From assembly GCA_964349415.1 (NCBI GenBank), contig CAYGGJ010000007.1, positions 1-22,658 on the forward strand: a DNA stretch of 22,658 bases, read 5' to 3'. Numbering within the stretch: position 1 is the first letter of the stretch; each line of letters begins with the position of its first letter. Of the stretch, positions 14,923 through 22,658 are shown piece by piece. The stretch comes from 2-01-FULL-40-42 sp964349415. Its GTDB lineage: Bacteria > Patescibacteriota > Microgenomatia > UBA1406 > GWC2-37-13. The translations under genes were made by a program, and so were the position numbers. Under the pieces are notes generated by a model, which ran no database searches, had not been told where the DNA came from, and saw nothing but the letters and a program-made list of their open reading frames with translations.

Positions 14923-15441
14923 ATGAAGCAGATTCTACCCTTCTTTTATGAACAAAATAAGCTGGTTGCAGCGCTCACAATCATCATTTCAGCCTATCTA
15001 CTAAGCCTCATCTGTAAATTGATGATTGATTTCATCTTTCGAAGAATGCAGAAGAGATTTGTGGATAAAAAGCCTCATGCTTTTGCTAAGACGCGGACCG
15101 TGAGGGTCCTCTTAAAAAACGTAATTGATGCATTTTTCCTCTTCATAGCGGTTATGATGATTCTTGCCCATTTTGGCTATAATATCGTACCGCTTCTTAC
15201 AGGTGCAAGCGTGCTTGGTTTGGCCTTGTCCTTTGGCGCCCAGACATTCTTTAAAGATTTGATAGCCGGTTTTTTTATAATAACCGAAGATCAGTTTAAC
15301 ATAGGAGATAAGATAAAGGTAAAAGACTTCACCGGCACTGTATATAAGATGACACTTCGCATGACGGTTTTGAAAGACGAGAAGGGAAATCTGACCTACA
15401 TCTCAAATTCTCAGATAGAGAATGTCACCCGATACAAATAA
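14923..15441 (+). CDS. Minimal MscS-family mechanosensitive channel-like protein
   Basis: This 172-residue protein has two N-terminal membrane helices (about 12-34 and 64-85) and then the pore helix and beta domain of MscS. The stretch VLGLALSFGAQTFFKDLIAG (97-116) matches MscS TM3, FNIGDKIKV (125-133) begins the beta domain, and YISNSQIENVTRY (159-171) is its usual end. MscS channels release solutes under hypo-osmotic stress. The protein stops exactly at the end of the beta domain and lacks the C-terminal alpha/beta cage (E. coli MscS has 286 residues). The reading frame is intact and its stop lies 2 nt from the convergent gene's stop, so this is probably a natural short form. Confidence 0.85.
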   Translation: MKQILPFFYEQNKLVAALTIIISAYLLSLICKLMIDFIFRRMQKRFVDKKPHAFAKTRTVRVLLKNVIDAFFLFIAVMMILAHFGYNIVPLLTGASVLGLALSFGAQTFFKDLIAGFFIITEDQFNIGDKIKVKDFTGTVYKMTLRMTVLKDEKGNLTYISNSQIENVTRYK

Positions 15442-15443
15442 GA

Positions 15444-16418
15444 TTATCTTAGTTTTCTTTTAGCTTCAGCCTGTACAACTAGACTATGAAAAGCTCTAAT
15501 CGATGCTTCGCTGAATCTATCCACCATTGTATCTGCAGAAGGTAAGACGATTTTACCATTATGATAGTCTTCTTCTTTAATTACCCAATCCATTGCATTG
15601 AGTTTTAACCCAACTCGGGCTAAAGCTCTCATCGCAAGTTCACGCTTTTCTTGCTTAGAGAGGGTAGTTCCAAGTCGGAAAGCCGTAGCAAGTCTGTCAA
15701 AGTGATCAAATTCAAGCGGATTGTCACCGCTTGCTAATTCTACAGATGCTTCAGTATCTCTGGCTAAATCTACAAGTTTTGGAAACAATAATGCATGTCC
15801 TGCACCTTGATGTATCAACACGGAAACCCTTGATTTTTTACTTAATTCTGGGTCCGAGTCAATCAAGGTCTTCAATCGTGGACCAATACTTCTCTCCATA
15901 ATACTTTCTCTATGATCTTCCAGCTCAGCCTCATATCGTATAAAAGTAATAATGTTATCCAGGGTTTTATTAAAGTCTGGAACAACTTTATCTAAAAGCC
16001 CCCAGTTTTCATAATGATCATGAATTTCCTTTGCTCTTTCATGGGTTTCGGAGTAATCCATGGGTGTAATTCTAACACCGGTTCCGAGAATACTTTTTGT
16101 CTCAAAGTCTGCAAAAGGGGTAAATTTTCCATCAGCGTGTGAACGTTCCAGTTCCTTTCGAGCACTTTTATCACCCCGAGAGATTCTTGAAAACAGCCTT
16201 ATCATTTCCATAGACCAGCAGGTTATTTCTGGAACAAAAACATCAACCCCTGAAAAATACGGCATTAATTCTTCAAAGTCAGCCTTATCACTATGTCCTC
16301 CGTAGAAAACGGCAATGTCTACATTACCGGGGAGAAATGGTTTGGTAGCGAGAGGCGCTAGCGCTGCGGCTATTTCAGACGGCCGGGGCTCGTAGACCTT
16401 CCGTTTTAAGATTTCCAC
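15444..16418 (-). CDS. Possible TraB/Tiki-superfamily protein, divergent
   Basis: This 324-residue protein is predicted soluble with no signal peptide. I do not recognise it firmly. Two regions resemble the TraB/Tiki (EreA/ChaN-like) superfamily: VDIAVFYGGHSDKADFEEL near residues 33-51 with DVFVPEIT (59-66), matching a family G-x-x-H motif followed by a conserved Glu; and HRESIMERSIG (169-179) followed by VSVLIHQGAGHALLFPKL (198-215), matching ER-x-x-x-M plus GAGH. Members are thought to be metal-dependent hydrolases or peptidases, or regulators. The GTG start fits the promoter: TATAAT ends 5 nt before it. It lies 51 nt downstream of the phosphoesterase gene on the same strand, and ends 2 nt from the convergent MscS-like gene. 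Confidence 0.7.
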   Translation of the reverse strand: MEILKRKVYEPRPSEIAAALAPLATKPFLPGNVDIAVFYGGHSDKADFEELMPYFSGVDVFVPEITCWSMEMIRLFSRISRGDKSARKELERSHADGKFTPFADFETKSILGTGVRITPMDYSETHERAKEIHDHYENWGLLDKVVPDFNKTLDNIITFIRYEAELEDHRESIMERSIGPRLKTLIDSDPELSKKSRVSVLIHQGAGHALLFPKLVDLARDTEASVELASGDNPLEFDHFDRLATAFRLGTTLSKQEKRELAMRALARVGLKLNAMDWVIKEEDYHNGKIVLPSADTMVDRFSEASIRAFHSLVVQAEAKRKLR

Positions 16419-16440
16419 GGCTAATTATACCTCAAAAGAG
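16419..16440 (-). promoter_or_regulatory. -10 box with adjoining inverted repeat before the TraB-like gene
   Basis: On the minus strand TATAAT (16429-16424) is followed by 5 nt and GTG 16418, predicting a leaderless transcript. Directly upstream the inverted repeat ACCTC-TTTT-GAGGT covers the spacer region just before the -10 and could be an operator. No good -35 is present. Confidence 0.5.
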
Positions 16441-16469
16441 GTTAATTTACTATAGGTATAATGAAGTAA

Positions 16470-17129
16470 TTATCTATATTTCTCTTTATGTAGTGTGGGG
16501 ACCCCGTTATTTATGATGAGGTAGTGTGCCAGTCCGTGGCGGATTAAGCCGTTATTGATAAAATTGTTTTTAAGGTCGAGTTCGGCCACGTGGGTATGTC
16601 CGCAGACTAAAACCTCATTTTTTTTGAGTTCTCTTCTAATTTTTTCCTTTATGACTTCGTTAAACTTTCCGTATAAAAATACAAGACCTTTTACCCCAAA
16701 AAGCCTTACCGCAAGTCCTTCAAGCTCTCCCAATAAAACGTTTAAATATTTCGGGAGTTTTCGTACTTTGTAGATATCATCAAGATAAGGAGCAAGCCGG
16801 TTTCCATGCTCGAAAATATAGGTATAGTTTGGTGTGATAAGCCGATAGCGTAGATGTGATTCGTCACAAAACTTCTCTATTCTTTTGTCAGAGAGGATTT
16901 TTTTGTCATGATTGCCGAAGATATAGACCGTCTTTTTTTTCTTCAAAAGAGGGAGAAGTTCTTTCCATGGAGAGTTCAGAAATTCTTCAAAAGAGATTGA
17001 ATATCCCTCCCAAAAGTCTCCATTGATAATAACCTGGTCCACGGATTCAACCAGCTGCTTTAAAAAGATCAACTTATCTTGTTCAAAGTTTTGATCGAGA
17101 TGAGAGTCTGAGATAACTAGTATTTTCAT
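16470..17129 (-). CDS. Calcineurin-like metallophosphoesterase
   Basis: This 219-residue protein has the metallophosphoesterase motifs in order: SDSH (7-10, D8 and H10), NGDFW (36-40, D38), GNHD (72-75, N73 and H74), EHGN (107-110, H108) and CGHTH (176-180, H178 and H180). These bind a two-metal centre. No signal peptide or membrane helix is seen. The layout is like LpxH/YfcE-type phosphodiesterases, but the substrate is unknown; a lipid A role is unlikely in a lineage that usually lacks lipid A. It starts 6 nt after fusA and is probably read from the str operon transcript. Confidence 0.88.
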   Translation of the reverse strand: MKILVISDSHLDQNFEQDKLIFLKQLVESVDQVIINGDFWEGYSISFEEFLNSPWKELLPLLKKKKTVYIFGNHDKKILSDKRIEKFCDESHLRYRLITPNYTYIFEHGNRLAPYLDDIYKVRKLPKYLNVLLGELEGLAVRLFGVKGLVFLYGKFNEVIKEKIRRELKKNEVLVCGHTHVAELDLKNNFINNGLIRHGLAHYLIINNGVPTLHKEKYR

Positions 17130-17135
17130 ATGGCT

Positions 17136-19235
17136 TTAAGCTTTGCTTTCTGCCATAGATTTTACTACATTTTGAGGAACCTCTTCGTAGTGTGAAGGTT
17201 CCATGTAGGGGATACCGCGCCCTTCGGTAAGAGAACGGAGTACTGTGACGTAACCTGAGAGTTCTCCCAAAGGCACATAAGCCTTGATCACCGTGCTGTT
17301 TCCGCGCTTTTCAGAGCCTAATATTTTTCCACGTTTGCTGGATATATCTCCAATAGTTACACCCATATATTCGTCAGGAACCGTTACCTCCAGCTTCATA
17401 ATTGGCTCAAGAAGCTGTAATCCTGCTTTCTTCGCGCCGTCCTGAAGAGCCATTGAGCCTGCAATTTTAAAGGCGATATCTGAAGAATCAACATCATGGT
17501 AGCTTCCGTCATATAGAGTTACTTCAAGGTCTGTCAAAGGGTAGCCAAGGAGAACTCCTTTTTCCAGGGCTTCAATTACACCTTTTTCAACAGATGGAAT
17601 AAACTCGCCCGGAATTGCTCCACCCTTGATTTTGTTTACAAACTTAAATCCTTCACCACGGCCCAGTGGTTTAAGTCTGAGAAGACAGTGTCCGTATTGA
17701 CCGCGTCCTCCGGTCTGCTTAATATACTTGGCTTCTGCATCAGCCTCTTTTGAAATGGTTTCTTTGTAGGCTACCTGTGGTTTTCCGACATTCGCATCCA
17801 TACCCATCTCGCGTTTCATGCGGTCTACTAAAATCTCAAGATGAAGCTCTCCCATGCCTGACATGATGGTCTGTCCAGTTTCATGGTTAATCTTTACCTT
17901 AAATGTTGGATCCTCCTCTGACAATCTTTGAAGCGCATAGGAAAGTTTTTCCTGATCCGCCTTGGTCTTAGGTTCTATGGCAAGCGAGATGACCGGTTCA
18001 GGAAAGCTGATCTGTTCAAGAAGTAAGGGATGTACTTGATCCGCAAGCGTGTCTCCTGTTTTTGAATCTTTTGGACCTACTAATACGACGATTTCTCCCG
18101 CATAGGCAGTATCAATCTCTTCCCGTTGATTTGCATGCATAAGAAGGAGGCGACTTACTCTTTCCTGCTTTCCCTGGTTTACGTTATAGACATATGAGCC
18201 GGATTTTAAAGTGCCTGAATAAATTCTTGCATAGGTAATCTTTCCGACGTGCGGGTCGAGTTGGATCTTGAAGGCAAGCGCTGAAAATTTTTCATCCGGC
18301 GACAGCTGCCTAATTTCTTTTTCCTGTGTTTTTGGATTTAAACCATCTATCTCTTTAAGATCAAGCGGGGAGGGGAGATAGTCTATGATAGCGTCCAAGA
18401 CAGGCTGTACTCCTTTATTTCTCAGAGAGGTTCCACCGTAGACAGGAATTACTTTATAAGCTATTACAGCAGCCCGGAGCGCCTTTTTAATCTCGTCAAC
18501 GCTGATGTCTTTGGCATGAAGATACTTATCAAGAAGACCATCATCTGTTTCAGCTACTTTTTCAATAAGCTTTCCCCGTGCTTCTTCAGCCTGTTTTTTC
18601 AGCTCCTCAGGGATCTCTAAGGTCGAATATTCGGTACCTTGCTCTGCCTTGTCCCAGACCAGTGCCTTCATCGCGAGAAGGTCGATTACGCCGGTAAAGT
18701 CTGACTCTTTTCCGATAGGGAGAACCATAACTACCGGATTTGCACCCAGTCTGTCCTGAATTTCTACAACAGTTCCCTCAAAATTTGCACCAAGCTTATC
18801 CATCTTATTGATAAAACAGATTCGCGGGACTTTATATTTATCAGCCTGTCTCCAAACGGTTTCTGATTGTGACTGTACTCCTTCTTCGGCATCAAATACA
18901 ATGACGCCACCATCAAGTACGCGAAGCGACCGTTCTACTTCGGCAGTAAAATCCACATGTCCGGGAGTATCTATGATGTTGATGCGTACGCCTTTCCAAA
19001 AAGTAGTGGTTGCAGCTGAGACTATGGTAATACCCCGTTCACGCTCCTGAGGCATCCAATCCATTTGAGTAGTTCCTTCATCAATGTCACCGATTTTATA
19101 GGACCTTCCCGTATAGAAAAGGATTCTCTCGGTAGTGGTCGTTTTACCGGAATCGATATGGGCAATAATTCCGACGTTTCGGATCTTGTCCAAAGGTACA
19201 TTGCGGTCTTTTGTTACTATGTTTTGTTGAGCCAT
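17136..19235 (-). CDS. fusA: Elongation factor G
   Basis: This 699-residue translational GTPase has typical EF-G length. G-domain motifs are AHIDSGKT (25-32; Ser where most bacteria have Ala), the RERGITI effector region, DTPGHVDF and NKMD. Domains II to V follow, including the domain IV segment GGRGQYGH and the C-terminal GDISSKRGKILG. EF-G drives tRNA-mRNA translocation and, with RRF, ribosome recycling. It lies third among the downstream str genes, 92 nt after rpsG. That spacer contains heptamer repeats, and no Shine-Dalgarno precedes the ATG. The phosphoesterase gene follows 6 nt after its stop. Confidence 0.97.
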   Translation of the reverse strand: MAQQNIVTKDRNVPLDKIRNVGIIAHIDSGKTTTTERILFYTGRSYKIGDIDEGTTQMDWMPQERERGITIVSAATTTFWKGVRINIIDTPGHVDFTAEVERSLRVLDGGVIVFDAEEGVQSQSETVWRQADKYKVPRICFINKMDKLGANFEGTVVEIQDRLGANPVVMVLPIGKESDFTGVIDLLAMKALVWDKAEQGTEYSTLEIPEELKKQAEEARGKLIEKVAETDDGLLDKYLHAKDISVDEIKKALRAAVIAYKVIPVYGGTSLRNKGVQPVLDAIIDYLPSPLDLKEIDGLNPKTQEKEIRQLSPDEKFSALAFKIQLDPHVGKITYARIYSGTLKSGSYVYNVNQGKQERVSRLLLMHANQREEIDTAYAGEIVVLVGPKDSKTGDTLADQVHPLLLEQISFPEPVISLAIEPKTKADQEKLSYALQRLSEEDPTFKVKINHETGQTIMSGMGELHLEILVDRMKREMGMDANVGKPQVAYKETISKEADAEAKYIKQTGGRGQYGHCLLRLKPLGRGEGFKFVNKIKGGAIPGEFIPSVEKGVIEALEKGVLLGYPLTDLEVTLYDGSYHDVDSSDIAFKIAGSMALQDGAKKAGLQLLEPIMKLEVTVPDEYMGVTIGDISSKRGKILGSEKRGNSTVIKAYVPLGELSGYVTVLRSLTEGRGIPYMEPSHYEEVPQNVVKSMAESKA

Positions 19236-19260
19236 CTTAAATTCTTAAAATATAAAACTT

Positions 19261-19317
19261 GGAACATGGAACATATCAGATTGCTTCCCAGTATGTTTCA
19301 TGCTTCAGGCTTCATGC
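19261..19317 (-). repeat. Short heptamer tandem repeats in the rpsG-fusA spacer
   Basis: On the plus strand GGAACAT occurs twice in tandem (19261-19274). A second block has TGTTTCA, TGCTTCA and GGCTTCA in a row (19294-19314). Both have a 7-nt period and fill most of the 92-nt spacer, which otherwise shows no gene or clear promoter. Confidence 0.55.
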
Positions 19318-19327
19318 CGCGTGAGTC

Positions 19328-19801
19328 TTACCACCGCAGGTGGGAGAAGGCTTTGTTTGCTTCTGCTAGTTTTTCGGTCTGGGCGCGTTTGGTGACCGCA
19401 TTTCCCTGATTTTCCGATGCTTCTACAAGTTCAGTATACAGTTTTTTTACAAAGGTATTAAAAGATTTATTTGATCGGGAAGTAGCAGCTTCAATAATCC
19501 AGTTTAAGGCCAAGAAAAGTTTTCTTTCTCTGCGCACTTCTATAGGTACCAGATAGGAAGCTCCACCGAGTCTTTTTGGCTTGACTTCATAGTTTGGCGC
19601 CACATTGGAAATAGCCTGTTGGAGTACCTTTAGAGGTTCTTTTTTTTCAGCCTCGAGTTTTTCAAAGACATCATAGATGATTTTTTGGGCAATAGACCGT
19701 TTTCCATCTTTCATGATGTAGCTTATGAACTTAGTGACCTCTTCGCTCCCATAGACAGGGTCTTTTTTAAGTGGAAGTTTTTTGTATTGTCGGCGGGGCA
19801 T
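19328..19801 (-). CDS. rpsG: Ribosomal protein S7
   Basis: This 157-residue protein matches the usual S7 length. It starts MPRRQYKK, has the conserved KFISYIMKDGKRSIAQKIIY helix region (23-43), and GGASYLVPIEVRRERK (79-94), which corresponds to the universal S7 motif. S7 nucleates assembly of the 30S head by binding the 3' domain of 16S rRNA. It starts 15 nt after rpsL in the str operon. No Shine-Dalgarno is visible before the ATG. Confidence 0.96.
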   Translation of the reverse strand: MPRRQYKKLPLKKDPVYGSEEVTKFISYIMKDGKRSIAQKIIYDVFEKLEAEKKEPLKVLQQAISNVAPNYEVKPKRLGGASYLVPIEVRRERKLFLALNWIIEAATSRSNKSFNTFVKKLYTELVEASENQGNAVTKRAQTEKLAEANKAFSHLRW

Positions 19802-19816
19802 AGTAGAGATCTAAAT

Positions 19817-20251
19817 TTATGAAGCTGCGGCTGTTGACGGCCCTTTATCTAACTTTGTACCGTATTTTGATCGGGAAGTTTTTCTGCCTACGACTCCTGC
19901 TGTATCATATTTTCCTCGCACGATATGGTACTTTACACCGGGAAGATCCTTCACTCGGCCTCCGCGGATAAGTACAATTGAATGCTCGGCAAGATTATGG
20001 CCGATTCCCTGAATGTAGGCCGTTACCTCGGTTTTATTTGAAAGTCTCACGCGGGCCACCTTTCTTAGTGCAGAATTAGGCTTTTTTGGCGTCATTGTAC
20101 GAACTACGGTACATACGCCCCTTTTCATAGGGCTATTGGTCTCAATATATCTTCTTTTGAGGGAGTTAAATGTGGATTTTAGGGCAACAGCGCGAGATTT
20201 CTTAACTCTCTTTTTGCGGCTCCTCTTTATCAGCTGGTTTATTGTGGGCAT
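19817..20251 (-). CDS. rpsL: Ribosomal protein S12, with an insertion
   Basis: This 144-residue protein is longer than the usual 123-ish. The start at 20251 gives the conserved MPTINQLIKRSRKKR; an upstream in-frame ATG at 20284 is less likely. The decoding-centre loop TPKKPNSALRK (54-64) and GHNLAEHS...RGGRVKDLPGVKYH (84-109) are intact. About 14 extra residues (roughly 25-38, KSTFNSLKRRYIET) separate the N-terminal arm from KRGVC, and there is a short tail after SKYG. S12 contacts the A-site and is the site of streptomycin-resistance changes; the Lys at 57 is the wild-type residue. The first 50 nt overlap the end of rpoC in another frame. Confidence 0.95.
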   Translation of the reverse strand: MPTINQLIKRSRKKRVKKSRAVALKSTFNSLKRRYIETNSPMKRGVCTVVRTMTPKKPNSALRKVARVRLSNKTEVTAYIQGIGHNLAEHSIVLIRGGRVKDLPGVKYHIVRGKYDTAGVVGRKTSRSKYGTKLDKGPSTAAAS

Positions 20252-22658
20252 ATTTATATAAAAACTTACTGTAATATTTCTCAATTAATTCCTCTGTAAC
20301 GGGAATTAGACGTCCAATTATAACATTTTCCTTCAATCCGAGCAAATAGTCGACCTGGCCTTTGATTGCAGCAGAGCTCAAAACGCCTGTGGTCTGCTCA
20401 AACGAGGCAGAGGATAGCCACGAATCAGTATAGATTGCAGCCTTGGTAATTCCGAGGATTGAAACTTTTCCTACGGATGGTTTTCCACCCTGCGCCAAAA
20501 TCTTCTTGTTTTCTTCTTCAAATCTGATTCTTGAGACCACCTCATCTTTTATGAAAGACGTGTCTCCTTCGTCTTCGATGATGATCTTTTCACTCATCTT
20601 TCTGATGATGACCTCAAAATGCTTGTCGTGGATGGCAATTCCTTGGGATTCATATACCTTTTGAATCTCGTTTAGAAGATAAATCTGGGCGTTGTGAAGA
20701 CCACGGATTGAAAGGACATCGTAGATATCAAGATATCCTTCTGAAAGCACGCTTCCACGGGCAACCAAATCACCATCTGCGATTTTCAGTTTTTGGTTAA
20801 TTGGGATGACAAAATCCTGTTCTTGCTGTGATTCATCTGTCGCGGTAATCTTAACCATATAAACTTCTTTAGTAGTATCTTCTGTTATCGAAACTTTTCC
20901 ATTGATCTCGGCAATTGGAGATACGACCTTTGGAGTTCTTGCTTCAAAAAGTTCTTCCACGCGGGGAAGACCCTGGGTTACGTCAGAAATTACAATTCCA
21001 CCAAAATGTCGGACACGCATCGTAAGCTGTGTGCCTGGCTCACCGATTGATTGCGCCGCAATGACTCCGGCAGGAACACCGATCAATGCAGGTTTGTTAT
21101 TAGAGAGATCTAGACCGTAACACTTAAGACAGACTCCGTATTTGGATTGACAATAAAGGGCGGATCTTACCGACATTTTCTTTACCTGTGCTGCTGCAAC
21201 CTTTTTCAATACTTCTTCGGAAAGGAGAGTTCCGCGTTCAATCAAAACTTTTTTATCAGCAGTTACATCCTCAAGAAGATATCTACCACGGATTCTTTCG
21301 ATGAATTTATCTCCTCTTTCTCCTTCGGATTCAATATGGAGTCCGGATGTCGCACCACAATCTTCTTCCCGGACGATCATATCGTGGGCAACGTCAACCA
21401 AACGTCTGGTCAGATATCCTGCATCTGCAGTTTTCAAGGCCGAGTCAGTAAGACCTTTTCTGGCACCTCGTGCAGAGATAACGTATTCAAAGATAGAAAG
21501 CCCTTCACGGTAATTAGATTTGGTTGGTACTGCAATAATCTTTCCCAGAGGATCAACGACGAGACCTTTCATAGCTGAAAGCTGCTTGAGTTGTTCTCGT
21601 GATGCACGTGCTCCTCCTGATTTAATGATGATCTTGACCGGATTTTCTTCATCCAGTGAGTCCCAGGTTTTGTCGGCAAGATTTTCCGTGGTTTCAATCC
21701 AAAGCTTGTTTGAGTATCGGCGTTTTTCCTCAAGGGTAAGAAGACCTTGGTTAAAACTCTTTTCAACCTTTTCAATCTCTCTTTCAGTCGTTTGAACGAT
21801 TGACCCCTTTTCTTTTATGATCTTACAATCAAAAACCGAGAGGGAAAGACCACCTGAAATGGTTGCGCCCCAGAATCCTACCTCTTTAAGCTTATCAATA
21901 AGCTGTCCGACCTTCTCACTATCGTCGAAGAGTTTAATCGCAAGGACGATGATGTTTTTGACATCGGAGGCCTTTACGTCGGTATTGATGAAGCGGAGCT
22001 CTTCGGGAAGGGATTGGTTCAGGATAACTCTCCCCGCGGTAGTGCGCAATGCTTTACCGGCTACCATCACATATATAGGTTGTCGAAGTTCAATGGTTCC
22101 GAGGTGATAGTTACTGATAGTTTCATCTTCGCTCGAAAAGACCCTTAACTCATCATCCTTAAGATTTTCATACTGTTTATCGATCGTGGTTAAGTAATAA
22201 ATTCCAAGCGCCATTTCCTTATTGGGTACGACGATAGGAGTTCCGTCTGCGGGTTTCAACAGATTATGGTAGGGGAGCATTCGTTCTTTTACTTCATTGA
22301 TTGAGTTTTGGGAAAGGGGAAGGAATACACCCATCGCATCTCCGTCAAAGTCTGCATTGTATCCAGCACAGACAGTTGGATGAAGTTTAATTGCATGCGA
22401 ATCGGTCAGCACCGGATAAAATGCAAGAATAGATAACTTGTGAAGCGTAGGGGCGCGGTTTAAAAGTACGGGGTGATTTTTAGTTACCTCTTCAAGGATG
22501 TCGTAGACGACAGGATCTTTTTGTTCAAGATAGGTCTTTGCGCTTTTAATGTTTGGCGCAAGTCCTCTCAAGATAATTTCTCTCAAAAGATGGGGTTTGA
22601 AAAGTTCAAGCGCCATCTCTTTTGGCATTCCGCACTGATCTATACGAAGCTCAGGTCC
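20202..22658 (-). CDS. rpoC: RNA polymerase beta' subunit, 5' end beyond the window
   Basis: About 818 C-terminal residues are present; the frame is open to the right edge, where the codons read GPELRIDQCGMPKEMALELF, matching the conserved beta' segment before the active site. The catalytic motif NADFDGDA binds the Mg2+ ion; the usual next residue Gln is Ala. The zinc site is visible as DCGATSG and YCQSKYGVCLKCYG. The trigger-loop region follows, with AGVIAAQSIGEPGTQLTMR split across it. The C-terminus ends in a hydrophilic tail (DKEEPQKES) that runs 50 nt into rpsL. Beta' with beta forms the polymerase active centre. This is the first gene of the str operon segment seen here; rpoB is expected to the right. 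Confidence 0.97.
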   Translation of the reverse strand, partial: GPELRIDQCGMPKEMALELFKPHLLREIILRGLAPNIKSAKTYLEQKDPVVYDILEEVTKNHPVLLNRAPTLHKLSILAFYPVLTDSHAIKLHPTVCAGYNADFDGDAMGVFLPLSQNSINEVKERMLPYHNLLKPADGTPIVVPNKEMALGIYYLTTIDKQYENLKDDELRVFSSEDETISNYHLGTIELRQPIYVMVAGKALRTTAGRVILNQSLPEELRFINTDVKASDVKNIIVLAIKLFDDSEKVGQLIDKLKEVGFWGATISGGLSLSVFDCKIIKEKGSIVQTTEREIEKVEKSFNQGLLTLEEKRRYSNKLWIETTENLADKTWDSLDEENPVKIIIKSGGARASREQLKQLSAMKGLVVDPLGKIIAVPTKSNYREGLSIFEYVISARGARKGLTDSALKTADAGYLTRRLVDVAHDMIVREEDCGATSGLHIESEGERGDKFIERIRGRYLLEDVTADKKVLIERGTLLSEEVLKKVAAAQVKKMSVRSALYCQSKYGVCLKCYGLDLSNNKPALIGVPAGVIAAQSIGEPGTQLTMRVRHFGGIVISDVTQGLPRVEELFEARTPKVVSPIAEINGKVSITEDTTKEVYMVKITATDESQQEQDFVIPINQKLKIADGDLVARGSVLSEGYLDIYDVLSIRGLHNAQIYLLNEIQKVYESQGIAIHDKHFEVIIRKMSEKIIIEDEGDTSFIKDEVVSRIRFEEENKKILAQGGKPSVGKVSILGITKAAIYTDSWLSSASFEQTTGVLSSAAIKGQVDYLLGLKENVIIGRLIPVTEELIEKYYSKFLYKYAHNKPADKEEPQKES

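Noticed and set aside
15300..15441. Frameshift truncating the MscS-like gene
   Set aside because: The downstream bases are fully used by the convergent gene and no MscS cage sequence is seen in other frames.
15437..15465. Possible bidirectional terminator between the MscS-like and TraB-like genes (TAAG-ATTAT-CTTA followed by T-rich bases)
   Set aside because: The stem is only 4-6 weak A-T-rich pairs; not enough to call a terminator.
20252..20284. Upstream in-frame start for S12
   Set aside because: S12 proteins begin with MPTINQL or similar; the extra 11 residues have no family support and lie within rpoC.
22628..22658. True start of rpoC at the ATG near the right edge
   Set aside because: The frame stays open to the edge and the upstream codons match the conserved beta' segment, so this is an internal Met.

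Overview
The window looks like a piece of a small, compact, A+T-rich genome from the Candidate Phyla Radiation (Patescibacteria), most likely Microgenomates-like. The placement is inference from gene content and protein style. It rests on very tight gene packing with start/stop overlaps, a reduced type IV secretion/pilus-like gene set of the kind seen in these genomes, a divergent S12, few Shine-Dalgarno sites, and TGA used as a normal stop, which argues against the Gracilibacteria code. No stretch over about 250 bases lacks a gene. No insertion sequence, CRISPR array or phage gene was seen.

Left part (1-11436) is an envelope or secretion region. It begins with an unrecognised, charged protein of about 1150 residues with a C-terminal membrane helix (23-3478). 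Next is a secreted Cys-rich protein ending in a VirB2/TrbC-like two-helix pilin module (3503-4489). Convergent to it is a polytopic VirB6/TrbL-like channel protein (4497-6128, minus). Upstream of that channel gene, on the minus strand, lies an operon of four paralogues (6166-10014). All four share an N-terminal membrane anchor, a Pro-rich linker and a small folded domain. Three also carry a different peptidoglycan-cutting domain each: an SLT lytic transglycosylase, an M23-type peptidase and an M74/M15-type murein endopeptidase. The fourth is the anchor alone. Divergent from this operon is a short overlapping operon: a Pro/Thr-rich single-pass protein, a membrane HEXXH metalloprotease, a second VirB2-like pilin, and recF. 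Together these look like a surface pilus or secretion machine with its own set of wall-opening enzymes. Its ATPases (VirB4/VirD4 type) are not in the window and may lie to the left.

Middle part (11446-15441) is DNA maintenance and small functions: recF, tRNA-Ser(CGA) followed 10 nt later by a histidine phosphatase, mutY and nth in a tight series, then a 231-nt intergenic region with direct repeats and a hairpin, then a minimal MscS-like channel. Both DNA glycosylases lack an intact [4Fe-4S] ligand set.

Right part (15444-22658, minus) is the str operon in the usual order rpoC (5' end beyond the window), rpsL, rpsG, fusA. It is followed by a calcineurin-like phosphoesterase and, with its own promoter, a TraB/Tiki-like protein. 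rpsL starts inside the last 50 bases of rpoC.

A recurring regulatory theme is that five genes starting transcription units have a -10 box only 5-7 nt before the start codon. This predicts leaderless mRNAs.
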